DNA of 64,000 nt from Isoetes taiwanensis (taxonomy: Eukaryota > Streptophyta > Lycopodiopsida > Isoetales > Isoetaceae): assembly GCA_021234155.1 (NCBI GenBank), contig JAJEKV010000073.1, positions 3,942,001 through 4,006,000 on the forward strand, read 5' to 3'. Shown piece by piece: positions 43,882 to 55,234 of this stretch (the stretch's first letter is position 1; the number at the start of each line of letters is the position of its first letter). The notes below the pieces were generated by a model. It worked only from the letters and a program-made list of their open reading frames with translations. It made no database searches and was not told where the DNA came from. A program made the translations under genes and the position numbers.

Positions 43882-43954
43882 GGTGTCTACGTGTATGACA
43901 ATGTTGGCAAGAAATACTTGGATGCCCTTGCGGGCCTTTGGAGCACAGCATTGG
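43882..43954 (+). CDS. GABA transaminase exon 3
   Basis: Acceptor TTTTGCAG, donor TTGG|GTATGT. Encodes YVYDNVGKKYLDALAGLW. Follows a 2.5-kb intron holding a LINE fragment and a tandem duplication. Confidence 0.9.
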
Positions 43955-44133
43955 GTATGTAGCTGAGTTGAAAATGGTTCTATCTGGGCTTCTTTCTATT
44001 GCATTTAAGAATTAGGTTCTCTCCTATTGGCAAATGCAAAATACCAATATTCCATTGGCTATAGAAGCTGTTTATTGATTTGCGAACTCTGTAGAGGGGG
44101 TGCATAACTCTAAAAATATCATTTAGAAGTTCC

Positions 44134-44330
44134 TGATAGTGTCTATGAATTCAATATGTATTGAAGGAATAGAGAAAGATACTAGAACGAAGTGCAAGCT
44201 CCCTAAGAATGCAAGAGAAATGGACTTAAGCTAGGTGACTATGATGTTTATAGGAACACACCATGTCAGCACAACAGGTACCATGGTGTACTGAGTCATC
44301 ATAACAAGGAGATATTGTTAATATCTGACA
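44134..44330 (-). repeat. decayed copia, 3' LTR (197 bp, internally deleted)
   Basis: Shares its terminal six bases and its last 170 or so bases with the right LTR; an inner part of about 180 bp is missing. Confidence 0.7.
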
Positions 44331-44694
44331 TCTTTCAATGACTGAAAGGAAACAGAACTTGCTAAAAGAAATCTAAACATAAAAGAACCCCTGAGAAGTT
44401 TATGTTCTACCTGAGAAATATCTGCAGGTCCAACATGTAAGAAAACCTTCATATTAGTAAAGTTGCTTCCGGCAACACCTTTTTGTGAAGTCACCAGCAT
44501 GATCGTTAGCGGAACAGTAGGAAAGTGCTGAAAACTCATTTCGTATTAGGTGCACCAAATCCTGCTGTAAAAGACCATCATCTGGTTTCTATGGTCATTT
44601 GATTTTTCTTTGCATGTTGAATAGCTCCAAGTTTATCACTGTAGATCTCTGCTGGTGTAGTTCATATACCAGGATCTTCAAACAAAGGAACCAG

Positions 44695-44940
44695 CTATAT
44701 CATTTTCTGAACAGAGTAGGAGCTTATTTCTGCTTCAGTTGTGCTAATGCTATTATAGCCAAAGAAATTCATAACCTGCCAGAGATTTTTTATAGTCAAT
44801 ATATCACTTGATGCCATGTCTGAATCAGAATATAGGATTAGTTTTAGATTGGTCACTTTGATATAATGAAGAGCCTCTGTAGTTAGATAATGAAGAACAC
44901 ATTCGGGTTCTTTCCAATGTAGTTCTTTAGGATGTATCAT
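44695..44940 (-). pseudogene. copia RNase H remnant
   Basis: PKELHWKEPECVLHYL, YSDSDMASS and STTEAEISS correspond to the HW.A..RILRYL, YSDaDWAg and SSaEAEY motifs of copia RNase H, with substitutions. Confidence 0.65.
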
Positions 44941-44954
44941 TGGTGTTTAAGCAG

Positions 44955-46330
44955 GATTATTGCCATGTTCAAAGCTGGCGATCCAGATTGTGTTCGCAAT
45001 TACCGCACCATTATGATGAGTAGTGTCATGACCAAGTTGTTTGGCGCAATTCTTTGTGGGCTGATCAAAATGGAGTAAGGGCTTTTGGACAAGCAGGTTT
45101 TCGGAAAGATCACAGCACAGTAGATCATTTGTTTGCGCTGCAGGTGATGGCTGAAGGGACTAAGGGGGCAGGTAATGCAGTGTATTTTTGTTTTGAAGAT
45201 TTTGCTAAAGCATTTGATCGCGTAGTGAGGAAAAAGCTGGGTGTCAGATTGGTTAAGTTGGGTGTACCACCGACTCTTTGGAAAGCTGTGGCTAGATTGT
45301 ATGAACGAGTGCTAGTGAAACTGTCCTTTCCGATGGATGGACCATACCAAATTGCCAGTAACATTGGGGTCAAACATGGTTGTCCCCTCTCGCAACATTG
45401 TTCGGGCTTTCTATTGATGAATTAGAAGCATGGCTAGCCCGTGAAGGGGATGGAGTAAATGTTGGATTCTATGTAGTGCAGCTTCTTTTGTATGCCGATG
45501 ACAGCAAATGGGTTACAGCAGTTGCCTAAAATACTAGAGAACTTTTGTCGAGACACAGGGATGGCAGTAAACAAGAACAAAACTAAGATGTGGAACAGTA
45601 GATATGACATTGAATGGGGAGATTTTAAAACAAGTTAAGCAGTACAAGTATGTTGGCATTGAATTTACTAATGACTACAATTGGAATGTTGGAGTTAGCA
45701 AGCGGATCTCAGGTGGTCTACGGGAATTATATCAAGCATTTAATATTTGGAGAGAGACACATATCCAACAATGGTCACTTCGTAACCTTATGTATAAAGT
45801 TATGGTTCAGACAGTTGTGTTGTATGGGTACCCAGCTTGGGCACCTGGTTTATCTAGAGTAACATGGCGTGAAATTGAACAAGTGCAAAAGCAATTTCTG
45901 CATGAAGAATTAGGGGCAGACTCTGTATGAAATGATACTAGCTGAGGTTGGTATGTATCCATTAGAGATAGAGGCTTTGTATCTGAAGATGTGGAGTGAA
46001 TATGCAAGAAGGCAAATGAGATGCACGAATTAGCTAGGCTAGTGAGTGAACTGAATGAAAACTAGAAAGGCATGACTATGGCTTTATAGTAGAGCCATGT
46101 CAGCAACATGTGGCATGTCTAGTCATCTAGAGAGTATGTCATGGAAAGTATAATGTGCTAACAGTATCAGACCTTCCTGTATCTTCTGAGAATCTGAAAG
46201 ATGGATGTGCAACGCCTACCAGTACAAGCTCTGTAGGAGACTTGCAATCAAGAACATGATGGATGTCGATGGGCAGGTTGCTTGAACCAGAGTCAGATCC
46301 AGATGAAGACGTATTAAAGGACCTTTTTTC
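44955..46330 (+). pseudogene. LINE reverse transcriptase fragment inside the decayed copia
   Basis: Non-LTR reverse transcriptase motifs in several frames: NYRTIMMSSVMTKLFG, GQAGFRKDHSTVDHLF, FEDFAKAFDRV, GVKHGCPLS, LLLYADD at about 45485-45502, then YKYVGIEFTNDYNW and VQTVVLYGYPAW. At least three frameshifts or stops. No endonuclease part is present, as expected for a 5'-truncated copy. Confidence 0.75.
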
Positions 46331-46699
46331 TAATTGATTAGAAGAGGCAGAAGTCTTAACTTTAGAATAACGTGCTGCTTCTTGAGATGATCTCTTAATG
46401 TTTCAATTCAGCATCAAGTGGTGCTGTAACTGGAAAGCAATTTGAATTGTGGGTTGCAGTGTGTAAAGATAAAAGTTAGTGCTGATATTGGCCATTCAAA
46501 GCAGATAGAAGTAGCATAATATGGATGTTTAAAGCAGATAGAGTTAGCATAATATCATCCATATTGCCGCCAGCTCCAAACTACTTTTTTTCAACCGTTG
46601 TAAATAATCCTCATGTTTGCACAATTTGCCAATCTTAGATTATCCGTTTTACCTTGTAGAGATAACTGCTTATTACCTCCTTCGTGAACACACGTAGTA

Positions 46700-46972
46700 T
46701 GAAGAAGATTGTAATTTTTCTTCAAGGTCTTTTGATGGATTGTATCTCTCATAAAATCTGTAGATATAATTCTGCAGGAGTAAGAGAGTTCCAGGCACTC
46801 TTAAAACTTCGTCCAAGTCCTTCAGATTGGGTCTGGACTGCATTTTCCAAGTGAAGTAATTATCTCCATCTAAGACTGGATGCTGGAAATATTTCCAAGG
46901 ATCTAACTGCCTTGGTCTTGATCTCAAATGAGGAAAAACAGTCAAGAAACAGAATCTATTCAGATCAGCCAC
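46700..46972 (-). pseudogene. copia gag N-terminal remnant
   Basis: HPVLDGDNYFTWKMQSRPNLKDLDEV matches the N-terminal signature of copia Gag (LdGsNYfTWK..m...L...). The frame stops after about 99 codons. Confidence 0.6.
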
Positions 46973-46988
46973 TCAGGCAGCTCTGATC

Positions 46989-47364
46989 TGATAGATCTTG
47001 TAAAATAAAATGCAGATCTACCACTAATTTCTGCAAGTACTGAAATAGACAAGTCTGTGAACACAAATCGAAGGCTAAATCGATTAGAAGCAGATAATTC
47101 TCTACCTGCAAACCGGCTCAATGCAGCAGCAAGTAGGCAGATTATGTGTTGAAGGAATAAAGACGTAGAGTGAAGTGTCTACGAATTCATTATGTATTGA
47201 AGGAATAAAGACGTAGAGTGAAGTGTAAGCTCCATAAGGATGCAAGAGAGGAAGTGGACTAAAGCTAGGTGATCATGACGTTTATTAGGAACATGCCATG
47301 TCAGCACAACAGGTGGCATGTATGCTGAGTCATCATAACAAGGAGATATTGTTAATATCTGACA
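46989..47364 (-). repeat. decayed copia, 5' LTR (376 bp)
   Basis: Contains an extra direct repeat of TTGAAGGAATAAAGACGTAG (47149 and 47197). Confidence 0.7.
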
Positions 47365-47668
47365 GTTCCTAAGAGGTTAAAAGGAGCAACCATTAAAGCT
47401 AGGAAGAGGGGCAAAACACAAGGGTGATAGAATGCATTTATTGTACCTGCATCAAGATCTCCATTCTATTTTCTTATGGACAATTGAACCTAAATTAAAG
47501 AAATTAATGGCCGTTTCTTTTTCCTTTCCATAATGAGGCCACGGTTTTCCTAGAATGAGAGATTATTATGGATATCATAATCAGTCTGTTGAAGCCAGCA
47601 GAAGTTTGGGAAAAGAAAACAAGCAAGTTTGTGCAAATAACCAATAATCTATTGGAGTGTTTCTATAG

Positions 47669-47766
47669 GAGGCCATGAGAAGCGGCTGGTTGATGCTGCT
47701 GTAAGGCAACTAAATGTTCTGCCATTTTACCACTCATTTTGGAATCGGACCACATCACCTTCACTG
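47669..47766 (+). CDS. GABA transaminase exon 4
   Basis: Acceptor TTCTATAG; the donor G|GTTCGT is unusual. Encodes [15 protein letters not shown]. The intron before it contains the copia/LINE nest. Confidence 0.9.
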
Positions 47767-47841
47767 GTTCGTTACGTTCTTTTGTAGCTTTCTCGCTATT
47801 ATTACTTATGGTTACATGTTCATGGTTTGATTGATTTGCAG

Positions 47842-47934
47842 GAGTTGGCGAAGGAACTTTTGAAGTTTTTTGAGGCGGAAGATATGGCCAGGGTCTTCTT
47901 CACTAATAGTGGTTCTGAAGCAAATGATACTCAG
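47842..47934 (+). CDS. GABA transaminase exon 5
   Basis: Exactly 31 codons between TTTGCAG and CAG|GTACGG. Contains [14 protein letters not shown], the PLP-phosphate binding loop. Confidence 0.92.
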
Positions 47935-48145
47935 GTACGGTGTGCTAATTGGGGCCCATGATCCTCTATAGGTTTGGGACTTAAGATTTAGCAAAGAACC
48001 AGAAGATAGCTCTATAATACTAGTGCTGGGAGAACTGAATTGTGATAGCTAATCTCATACGTTGGTTTTACATTTCAACGGGTTCTTGAATGATTTGAAG
48101 TGTAAGTTTAAACTCCAATAAGTTTGAAGTGTCTGTTCTTTGTAG

Positions 48146-48219
48146 ATAAAAATTGTTCGTTTTTACAACAATGCGCTAGGAAGGCCCCAAAAGAAGAAAA
48201 TAATTGCACGTAATAAGGC
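48146..48219 (+). CDS. GABA transaminase exon 6
   Basis: Acceptor TTTGTAG, donor GGC|GTAAGT. Encodes YNNALGRPQKKKIIAR. Confidence 0.9.
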
Positions 48220-48309
48220 GTAAGTCTTAACTATCTTGTTTTCTGCTCGTGAAATTTATTGCTTCTACAATTGCCAAATGGCTTGACCGATTTCCTTCAA
48301 ACTTTCTAG

Positions 48310-48348
48310 TTACCACGGCTCAACAATAGCATCTGCTAGCCTCTCGGG
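48310..48348 (+). CDS. GABA transaminase exon 7 (39 bp)
   Basis: A small exon encoding YHGSTIASASLSG. Acceptor TTTCTAG, donor GG|GTGATT. Confidence 0.88.
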
Positions 48349-50181
48349 GTGATTTCTCGTTCCCTAATCCTCTTTCTATCTTTATTTTCCTCATTCTGTA
48401 AGTATAGTGGTGTCAAAATTGTATTTATTTTTAGACTTCTTTGAATTGCTCCTTATAACAGGCGGGGTTATCCTGTCTCTTTTAATAATTACATATGAAA
48501 TCTAGAAAAGTAAACTTGTCTCAGCACTGTGAACTTGGGGCAGGCTTCATTCTATTGAGGTGAAGAGAAATTAGAGTAAGGCAAAGGCTTAGAGTAGCTA
48601 AAGGAATGAAGTGCATCTTCACCCGTCAACTCCCAACAATCGCTGCAGGGACCAAGTAGTTGGTCCTGGTGCTGAAATTGTATTTATTAATGTTCGCTAA
48701 AGGGTCCAATGACTTTGGAGCAGCTCAGAAAATATTATGTTTAGAAATGCATAGCTCTACTTGTTTAGTGATGTTATCACTGAAGAAAAGTACGTCCGAG
48801 AGAGAATATACAATCAACAAGAAAAAATAATAAAAAAATAATAAAAAAACACAATCACTAATAGTAGGATGCAAACAGCTCATAAAGGAAGCCCTGCCCG
48901 ACAGAAAACAAAAGATGTCAAAATGCTGCATCATGCCTTATTTTGGAGCAGCCACAACAGTGAATGGAACATTTTTCTAGGAAATGTTCGCTACGTTTCA
49001 GGATTAGAAGTTTTGAGCCATAGATCACATTAATAACTAGGAGGCTCACACCATCCTTGCATGTCAAAAAACTGTATATATTTGGTCCCATAGACCTGTA
49101 CGGGTCCAAATGGAGTCAGGAAGATGGAAGTCCTTTTATCTAGATCACACAAGGAGCACTTTCAATGCTTGTGGTTAATATGCTTAGCCTTTCCAAGGTC
49201 AATCTCTAGCTGGTGGGAAGACACCTTAAACTGTCCTATTAAAAACCTAACATTGTTTGGCATGTGAAGAAGCCAATGGGTTCAGATATATCCAAAAGGA
49301 AAGTGGGGAAATTGATTATATTGGGCGACGTGATCAGTGCAGAGCTCCTGGAGCCAACATTTTTGTATTGGGGCGGGCGATGATCCAAACCATTGATATT
49401 CCTCGCTTCTTATGGCAACCCCTTTATTCTAGCCCAACCTTCTGTGCTTCTAGCCCAAGCATCTTCTCCCTTCTGTTTATACAAGGCTGTTACCGTTTTT
49501 CAGAAATAGAAATATAAAAGGAGATTTTCAGTCACAAACGTAAGGTCTTGTGTGTCCATGACTAGCTTCAAAGTCCTCAAAGGACTGGCTAAGAAAGGCT
49601 TTAAGGAGTCCTGGTTGCAAGCTGCCTCCCTTAGGCTCCTGCTTATGACGTATTCAAGCAAGAGAGATATCAGCTTGAATTTCCTTAGCCCGGCAAGATT
49701 GATTATGAAAGAACAGGCTGTCAAAGGGCAAAGTACTATCATGTCATTGGCAATTGCAAGAGCATAAGATTGGGACCTTTTGCTAATTGTTCTTCAGTGC
49801 AAAACACAAACCAAGGGTTGCAGGGTTCTTTTATCATCTTGGATCACAGGCAGAAGGTATTCATCATTCATATCTGGAATAAAGGAGATTTAGGCAGAGG
49901 ACACATAAGCTTAATCTAGCCTATCCTTCTAACAATTGTTTCATTTTGCAAAGTAAGACTCGTACATTCTGAGCTGGGTAGACTTACTTTCCTGAGTGAC
50001 ATGCACATAAGTGCCACGTGGCATATGTCACATAAGATGACCGTCTCGAAACAATGTTAAAGCTGGACATTCTGGGCAATAAAGATGAAGGCTTACATAT
50101 TACCTTCTAAGTAGTTTAGCATCCTTGTATCTGTCACATATCAAGGTTGATTCACTTTTCTGACTGTTCTATTTTTTTCAG

Positions 50182-50267
50182 GTTACCAACGCTGCACAAA
50201 GGCTTTGATCTACCTGAGCCGTTTGCTCTTCACACCGACACCACATTACTGGCGCTACCACTACCAG
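50182..50267 (+). pseudogene. GABA transaminase exon 8, frameshifted
   Basis: Starts in frame (LPTLHKGFDLPEPFALHTD). Two bases are then missing where the family has a cysteine codon, so HYWRYHY is read in another frame. Acceptor and donor are intact. Confidence 0.85.
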
Positions 50268-50865
50268 GTTTAGTATTTTGTTGCCTGGCAATATCACTTG
50301 TGTGCCATTCAGTATTAACATTGATGATTTCTCCACCTCAACTGTCTATATGTTATGACCAAGGAATCGTGAAATTAATGATACTCTTATTACAAAGAAA
50401 ATGCAATAAACATTGAGTACCGTCAATAGAAATGTTAATAGGCAGGTTGAATGGATAGCTTCTTTATTGCATCTTTTGTTTGAAGACCTTTAAGGATGGT
50501 GGAAATTCCAGTAAGATGTTGATGGTAAGTAGACTGGGGCAGAAACATTGTCGGCGAAGTTGAAGGCAGGTATAAGTTGTGCAGATTGGGAACTATGCTA
50601 TAGTGAACAATTTTAAGAACTTGGGAGTGCAAATGTGGGACTGGCGGTATATATTAATATACCAGTTGCAGTATGAAATGTGCTAAAGATATATACAGTT
50701 CGCAGTTGGCATCCCTCCTCTAGCTACAGCCTATAACATTCTAACTGATGCTGCTGGGACTGAAAGTCCATCTTGTTGGCCGCTTTGACTTGTAATGAGC
50801 AGCTGTCTAGCCGCCGTTTGTTACCTTTGCATGTCTTGACTTGGTATTCCATTTCTGTTTATTAG

Positions 50866-50935
50866 GGAATCGGAAGAATACTCAACAAGATTAGCAGACA
50901 ACTTAGAAATTGATTTTGAAGGAGGGCCTGACACG
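50866..50935 (+). CDS. GABA transaminase exon 9
   Basis: Encodes ESEEYSTRLADNLEIDF in the expected frame, but the junction with exon 8 is out of phase because of the upstream indels. Confidence 0.8.
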
Positions 50936-51043
50936 GTACAGGCGTACATGCATTTACTTTTTGTGGGGAGAAGGTTGCTTGTTTTATAGGTGTTGGAGTG
51001 TGTTACATTTAATTTGGTAGCCATTGCCTTATTCCTCCTACAG

Positions 51044-51117
51044 GTAGCTGCATTTATTGCCTAACCTGTAATGGGTGCTGGTGTATGATTCCTCCTCCAT
51101 CTACATACTTTGGCGCG
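51044..51117 (+). pseudogene. GABA transaminase exon 10, stop and indel
   Basis: VAAFIA is followed by TAA where family members have GAA of the AEPVMGAGG motif; a few bases are then missing before PPPSTYFGA. The donor at 51118 (GTAGAC) is non-ideal. Confidence 0.75.
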
Positions 51118-52274
51118 GTAGACAAAAAATTCTATTGATTACTGGAAATTTTAATTTATGTTGTTGGGACTTTGTGTGCATTTATCACGCATATCTAGGT
51201 ACTGATTGGATGCAAAGGTGGAGGGTATATTGATATGCAAAATACTCACTGATTTTAACTTAAATCTAAATTTTGTGAGATTTGGATATAGACATCTAGA
51301 CAAGGGAGCCCTCGGAAGACTGGAGTTGACATTAAAGATTTAAGCTGACCTTTAAGTTTTATAATGATCTCTCGGATTTAGAAACATAAATGGTACCGTG
51401 GGATTTTAAGAAAGGTGTGATTTTATCCTGGGGGTAATAGATGGGGCAAAAGGATTTTGTTCCTAACAATCTCTTCCTCGAAGAAAGGAGCACAGCAGGC
51501 CAAATGCTTACAGACGACATCTTAGTTTTGCAGATCACACCAGAGGTGGAAATTTCTGAAGGAGCCAATATGTGTAGTAGTATGTATAGATTAGATGCGA
51601 CTAAGCTGCAATTCCGTTATAAAGAGAGTTCTGCTACTTGAAATAAGCTTCTTTTCTGATTCTTCCATGTGATAGTTTATTTTCTCTTTGAGCTTGAGAT
51701 CTGCATATATGTTGCATGGTTTTGGTCTGTTTATGCTGAAAGGTTCTGTTCTCCCTGCCTGCAGCTTAGAGACAGGCTTCCAAAGTTCCTAAAATTTAGA
51801 ATGATGGGCAAACTGCTCCGGCGCATCTCTGGGTTTATTGTCAACTCTTAGCATCTTGGCCTTTCTTCATAAGCCTGGTAACTTGAAACAGCTTCCAAAG
51901 TTTCAAAATGATGTAAGTAAACTGCCTGGCATCCTGGTTTATTGCCAACTCTTTAGCATCTTGGCCTTTCTTCAGTAAGCCTGGTAATAAGTCTGATAGT
52001 CTTCAAGTTGTAAATGTCTCTATTCCAAACATGTATAGTATGTATTTTATCAGTGAATAAACTTGCTTAGAGACATAAATCAGTGAAATACTGTTGGAAT
52101 CCCTTTATTCTGTTGAATTTCCTGATAGCTATTCCATTTTGTACAGATCCAAGTGGTCCTCAAACCATATGATGTGTAATTTTTATTGTTACAGGCAAGA
52201 AATTCTGCAACTAATTCAGGTTATATGTACAATAATTTTAGGATTGGATAACCAATCGTTTGACTGTGTTGTTA

Positions 52275-52341
52275 GGTTATCTGCATTTGGGAAGACTTGG
52301 CAGCCGTTTGCTGTGGAATTGTACAATATTACACCAGATCT
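52275..52341 (+). pseudogene. GABA transaminase exon 11, degraded
   Basis: SAFGK..FAVELYNITPDL corresponds to the family's CAFGRLG..GCD.YNIKPDL, with indels. The 5' part (the ILFIADEV segment with the PLP-ring aspartate) is not found upstream. Confidence 0.65.
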
Positions 52342-52619
52342 GTAAGCTGCTTGCAGCGTATGTTCTAATCCAAGCCCTTTTTGCCCTATTCTTTAATTGA
52401 CAAATTAATATAAAGAACTCGTTCTCATTGGAAGGAAAGACTATATTTTGTAAGCCACTTTTCATACAGAATATGGTGTGTGTTTCTCCCAAGTACTGAG
52501 CAAACATGCCCTTGGCTAGAATGACTTTATTCTCATAATGTTATTTTTATCTCCTCCACTGGATGGATTTGCCTTTTAATGCTGAAATGTCCCTGGTGTG
52601 TTTGCATTTTAACCTTCAG

Positions 52620-52709
52620 GCATTATCTTCTGCATACATGCCTATTGAGCTGTTCTTAGAAGCCACCACATGTTGCTGATGCAGTTTTGATCACAGCAGC
52701 ACCTTTTAG
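52620..52709 (+). pseudogene. GABA transaminase exon 12, degraded
   Basis: ALSSAYMPI is clear; the rest (expected GA.LVSP..ADAVFDHSST) is recoverable only by changing frame. The lysine that precedes ALSSAY in the family is not in this exon. Confidence 0.7.
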
Positions 52710-52837
52710 GTTATTAAGTGATCATGCCTATGATTTTTCATGTATTGTTTAGTGTTTTGTAAGGTACGTTGGTTTTTGGGTTCCTTTGTAAAGAAGGATG
52801 ATTGCCACTGATTACTGATGGAATTTTGTCATTATAG

Positions 52838-52914
52838 ATCTTTTGACATGGGTCAATGATTCTGGGTCATCCAGTTGCTTGTGCTGTTGCATTAGAGGCC
52901 TTACGAATGTACAA
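52838..52914 (+). pseudogene. GABA transaminase exon 13
   Basis: Encodes GHPVACAVALEALRMYK; the preceding SFAHGFTYS part has single-base losses. Donor AA|GTATGG joins in phase with exon 14. Confidence 0.78.
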
Positions 52915-53311
52915 GTATGGTGGTTTACCTTCTTTTTCATATACAGAATTTGATATGGTTTAGCAAGCATTAGGAGCTGCTCTTGAACTGTTAACAAAAG
53001 ATTGTTGAAGACAGTAGTAAAGGGAGCGCAGCCTTTTATGGTTAAATAAGTTTCAGTATTAAGATTGGGAAAAAATGCAAATGGTGCATGTATATGCATA
53101 TAGCACCCATACACATATGCACAAGGCTTGAAGAGAGAAATGGGGAAGTGAAGAGCTTAGAACACATCAAAGAAGAGGTTAGAATGCAGTTATGTTTGAT
53201 AGTGAGTCAACCTAACAGAGTCTTGTGAACAACCTGACAGGACCGTGATGTCTAAGTGAGATTTGCTGTTATAACAAAATTAGTACCGAAAGTGTTTGTG
53301 CTGTGATGAAT

Positions 53312-53571
53312 AAATATTAGAAGAATTAATGGAAAATCAAAACTATCATGGTCAGGAGATTGAAGGGGGAAGCCCTATGAGGTGAAAATCTCATGTATGG
53401 TTTTATGAAGTGACGGGAAAGGTAACTTATCTGTCGACTCTAAATATTTGAAGAATTAATGGAAAATCAAAACTATCATAGGAGATCGAATGAGGAGCCC
53501 TATGAGGTGAAAATCTCATGTACGGGTTTATGAGTGATGATAAAGGTAACTTATCTGTCAACTCTTCCATT
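53312..53571 (+). repeat. doubled fragment resembling plastid rps12 trans-intron (domain V/VI) in the nucleus
   Basis: Two tandem copies (period about 130 bp) contain GAGCC(C)TATGAGGTGAAAA followed by TCTCATGTACGG, the domain V hairpin of plastid group II introns (53370-53402 and 53495-53528). Each continues to GGTAACTTATCTGTC(A/G)ACTC. The second then reads TTCCATTAC, close to the 3' end of the trans-spliced rps12 intron and the start of rps12 exon 2 as I remember them. It is probably a nuclear plastid insertion in GABA transaminase intron 13, later duplicated. Confidence 0.65.
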
Positions 53572-54453
53572 ACTAAGTGTCACAAATATGGGTATTTTCC
53601 AGCTTAAGAGTGAATTTCCTGCTGGACACTAAGGACTAGTGCCCATCTGCTACATGGATAATTGTTGGATATGTGGCTAAACATCGGCCATGCTACATAC
53701 TAGTGCCTATCCATACAGTAACGTTGCACCTTAATGGATTGGGCAAGTTCCTGCTTTGGGCTGGTTCCATGCGGATAACTGCCAGTATAGCACCAAAAAT
53801 TATTAGAAGTGCTAACTAATCGTCTTGATGTATATGAGCTGCTCCTGTGACCTGCAACCATCATTCTAAGCCATATTTTCCTATTTACCAGGTCATTATG
53901 TACCTTATCATCATATGGCTTATTTTGCCAGGCTTAGTTATATCTGCGATGGCACATGTTTCGGGACCAGAACATGTAAATTGTGCCTTTGTTGGGCAAA
54001 AATACATGAGCATGTAGTTATCATGAACCTGCCATTTACAAAATTTCTGCCGTATTCACGAGATACGCTTTTGGCTTTCAGGGATTGACTATTCAAACCT
54101 GTATTTATGGATAATACGAAGTACATGGTGTATATATACTGTTTTGAAGGAGAAATAAAAACTACAATGACAATATATTTTGTCCGTGAGCATAGAACAA
54201 CCAAGTAGAATGCATATACAGCATATGAAGCTGGGGTTCGATGTCTTCTTTTGTTTGATGTCTATACGTGTTCGATGTTCGATGTCTTCTTTTGTTTTAT
54301 ACGTTATCCTTGGTCCCTCCCTATCACCTGCACGCAAACCAGGAGTAGGCCAATGTTAAGAATGTTATTATCTATGATAACTAACTTCATATATGTCCAT
54401 GCTCAATGTTATAGTGTAATGTGTAAAGAAAATGCTTTCTTTTCCTTGTGCAG

Positions 54454-54544
54454 AGAGATTGATATCACGGCACATGTCCAAAGAGTTGCCCCGCTTTTCC
54501 AAGATGGAATCCGTGGTTTTGTAAGCAGTCCAATAATAGGGGAG
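54454..54544 (+). CDS. GABA transaminase exon 14
   Basis: Acceptor TTGTGCAG, donor GAG|GTATGT. Encodes EIDITAHVQRVAPLFQDGI without error. Confidence 0.88.
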
Positions 54545-54824
54545 GTATGTATTGCAGTTTTACTTTTAATCAAGTGCCAATTCTCGTGTCCTGTGCTAGA
54601 CTGCCACTTAGTTCGGACATGGGGCAATATGCGTGTTTCTTAGCATTGTTACTTCACGAGTTGCATCTCAGATCCCTGTAGATGCCCAAACCTTCATGCA
54701 TGACGTCTATACAATGCAGACATCTAGCCAGGATTGTCCTTGTAGATTTCATATGGTTTTTAAGTAGCTGTAATGTTTGGATGAAGTAAGTAGCAATTAA
54801 TAGCTTTGATGTTTCTTTAAGCAG

Positions 54825-54898
54825 ATACGTGGTGTAGGACTAATAATGGGTGTAGAATTTACGGATGAAAACTCGGATGCTATTTCCCGCTGAATGGG
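54825..54898 (+). pseudogene. GABA transaminase exon 15, frameshifted near its end
   Basis: IRGVGLIMGVEFTDENSDA is in frame. The FPPEW part then has one or two bases missing, creating a TGA. Donor G|GTAAG is intact. Confidence 0.82.
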
Positions 54899-55044
54899 GT
54901 AAGAAGAATCTTTGTTATTCAAAACCCCAACCTTAAAAGGGGTCCTTACATGTCAATAAAAACATTATTCTATATTGTATATAAAGATGTTTTTAGCTAG
55001 AACAGCCGCTTTCTGACAATTGGGAGCTTTGCTCGTGACTCTAG

Positions 55045-55160
55045 ATGTGGCTGGATATTTTGCGGAAAGATCTACTGAAGGTGGGATGCTTGTGAGGGTA
55101 GTTGGAAATGCCATTTGCATGTCCCCCCCATTGATAATTACAGAGGCTGAAGTACGAGAG
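55045..55160 (+). CDS. GABA transaminase exon 16
   Basis: Acceptor ACTCTAG, donor GAG|GTAAAT. Encodes GGMLVRVVGNAICMSPPLII. Confidence 0.85.
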
Positions 55161-55234
55161 GTAAATTCATTATGCACCATGTATTCGTTCTTTACTATAT
55201 ATCATTGTAAATGGCTTTTGCGATGTATCTACAG

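Larger units (their letters stand above)
44134..47364 (-). mobile_element. decayed copia LTR retrotransposon in GABA transaminase intron 3
   Basis: Direct repeats at both ends (44134-44330 and 46989-47364) start TGATAG and end ATATCTGACA. The flanking five bases GTTCC (44129-44133 and 47365-47369) are a target duplication. On the minus strand a gag start (VLDGDNYFTWKMQ) lies next to the right LTR and RNase H debris next to the left, giving the orientation. An ATCAGAGC word beside the right LTR fits a tRNA-Met primer binding site. The middle is occupied by a LINE in the opposite orientation. Confidence 0.72.

Noticed and set aside
49500-49767. Opposing frames of 71-80 codons in GABA transaminase intron 7
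   Set aside because: Both strands are open over the same bases with no recognised motif, so I treat this as intron noise.
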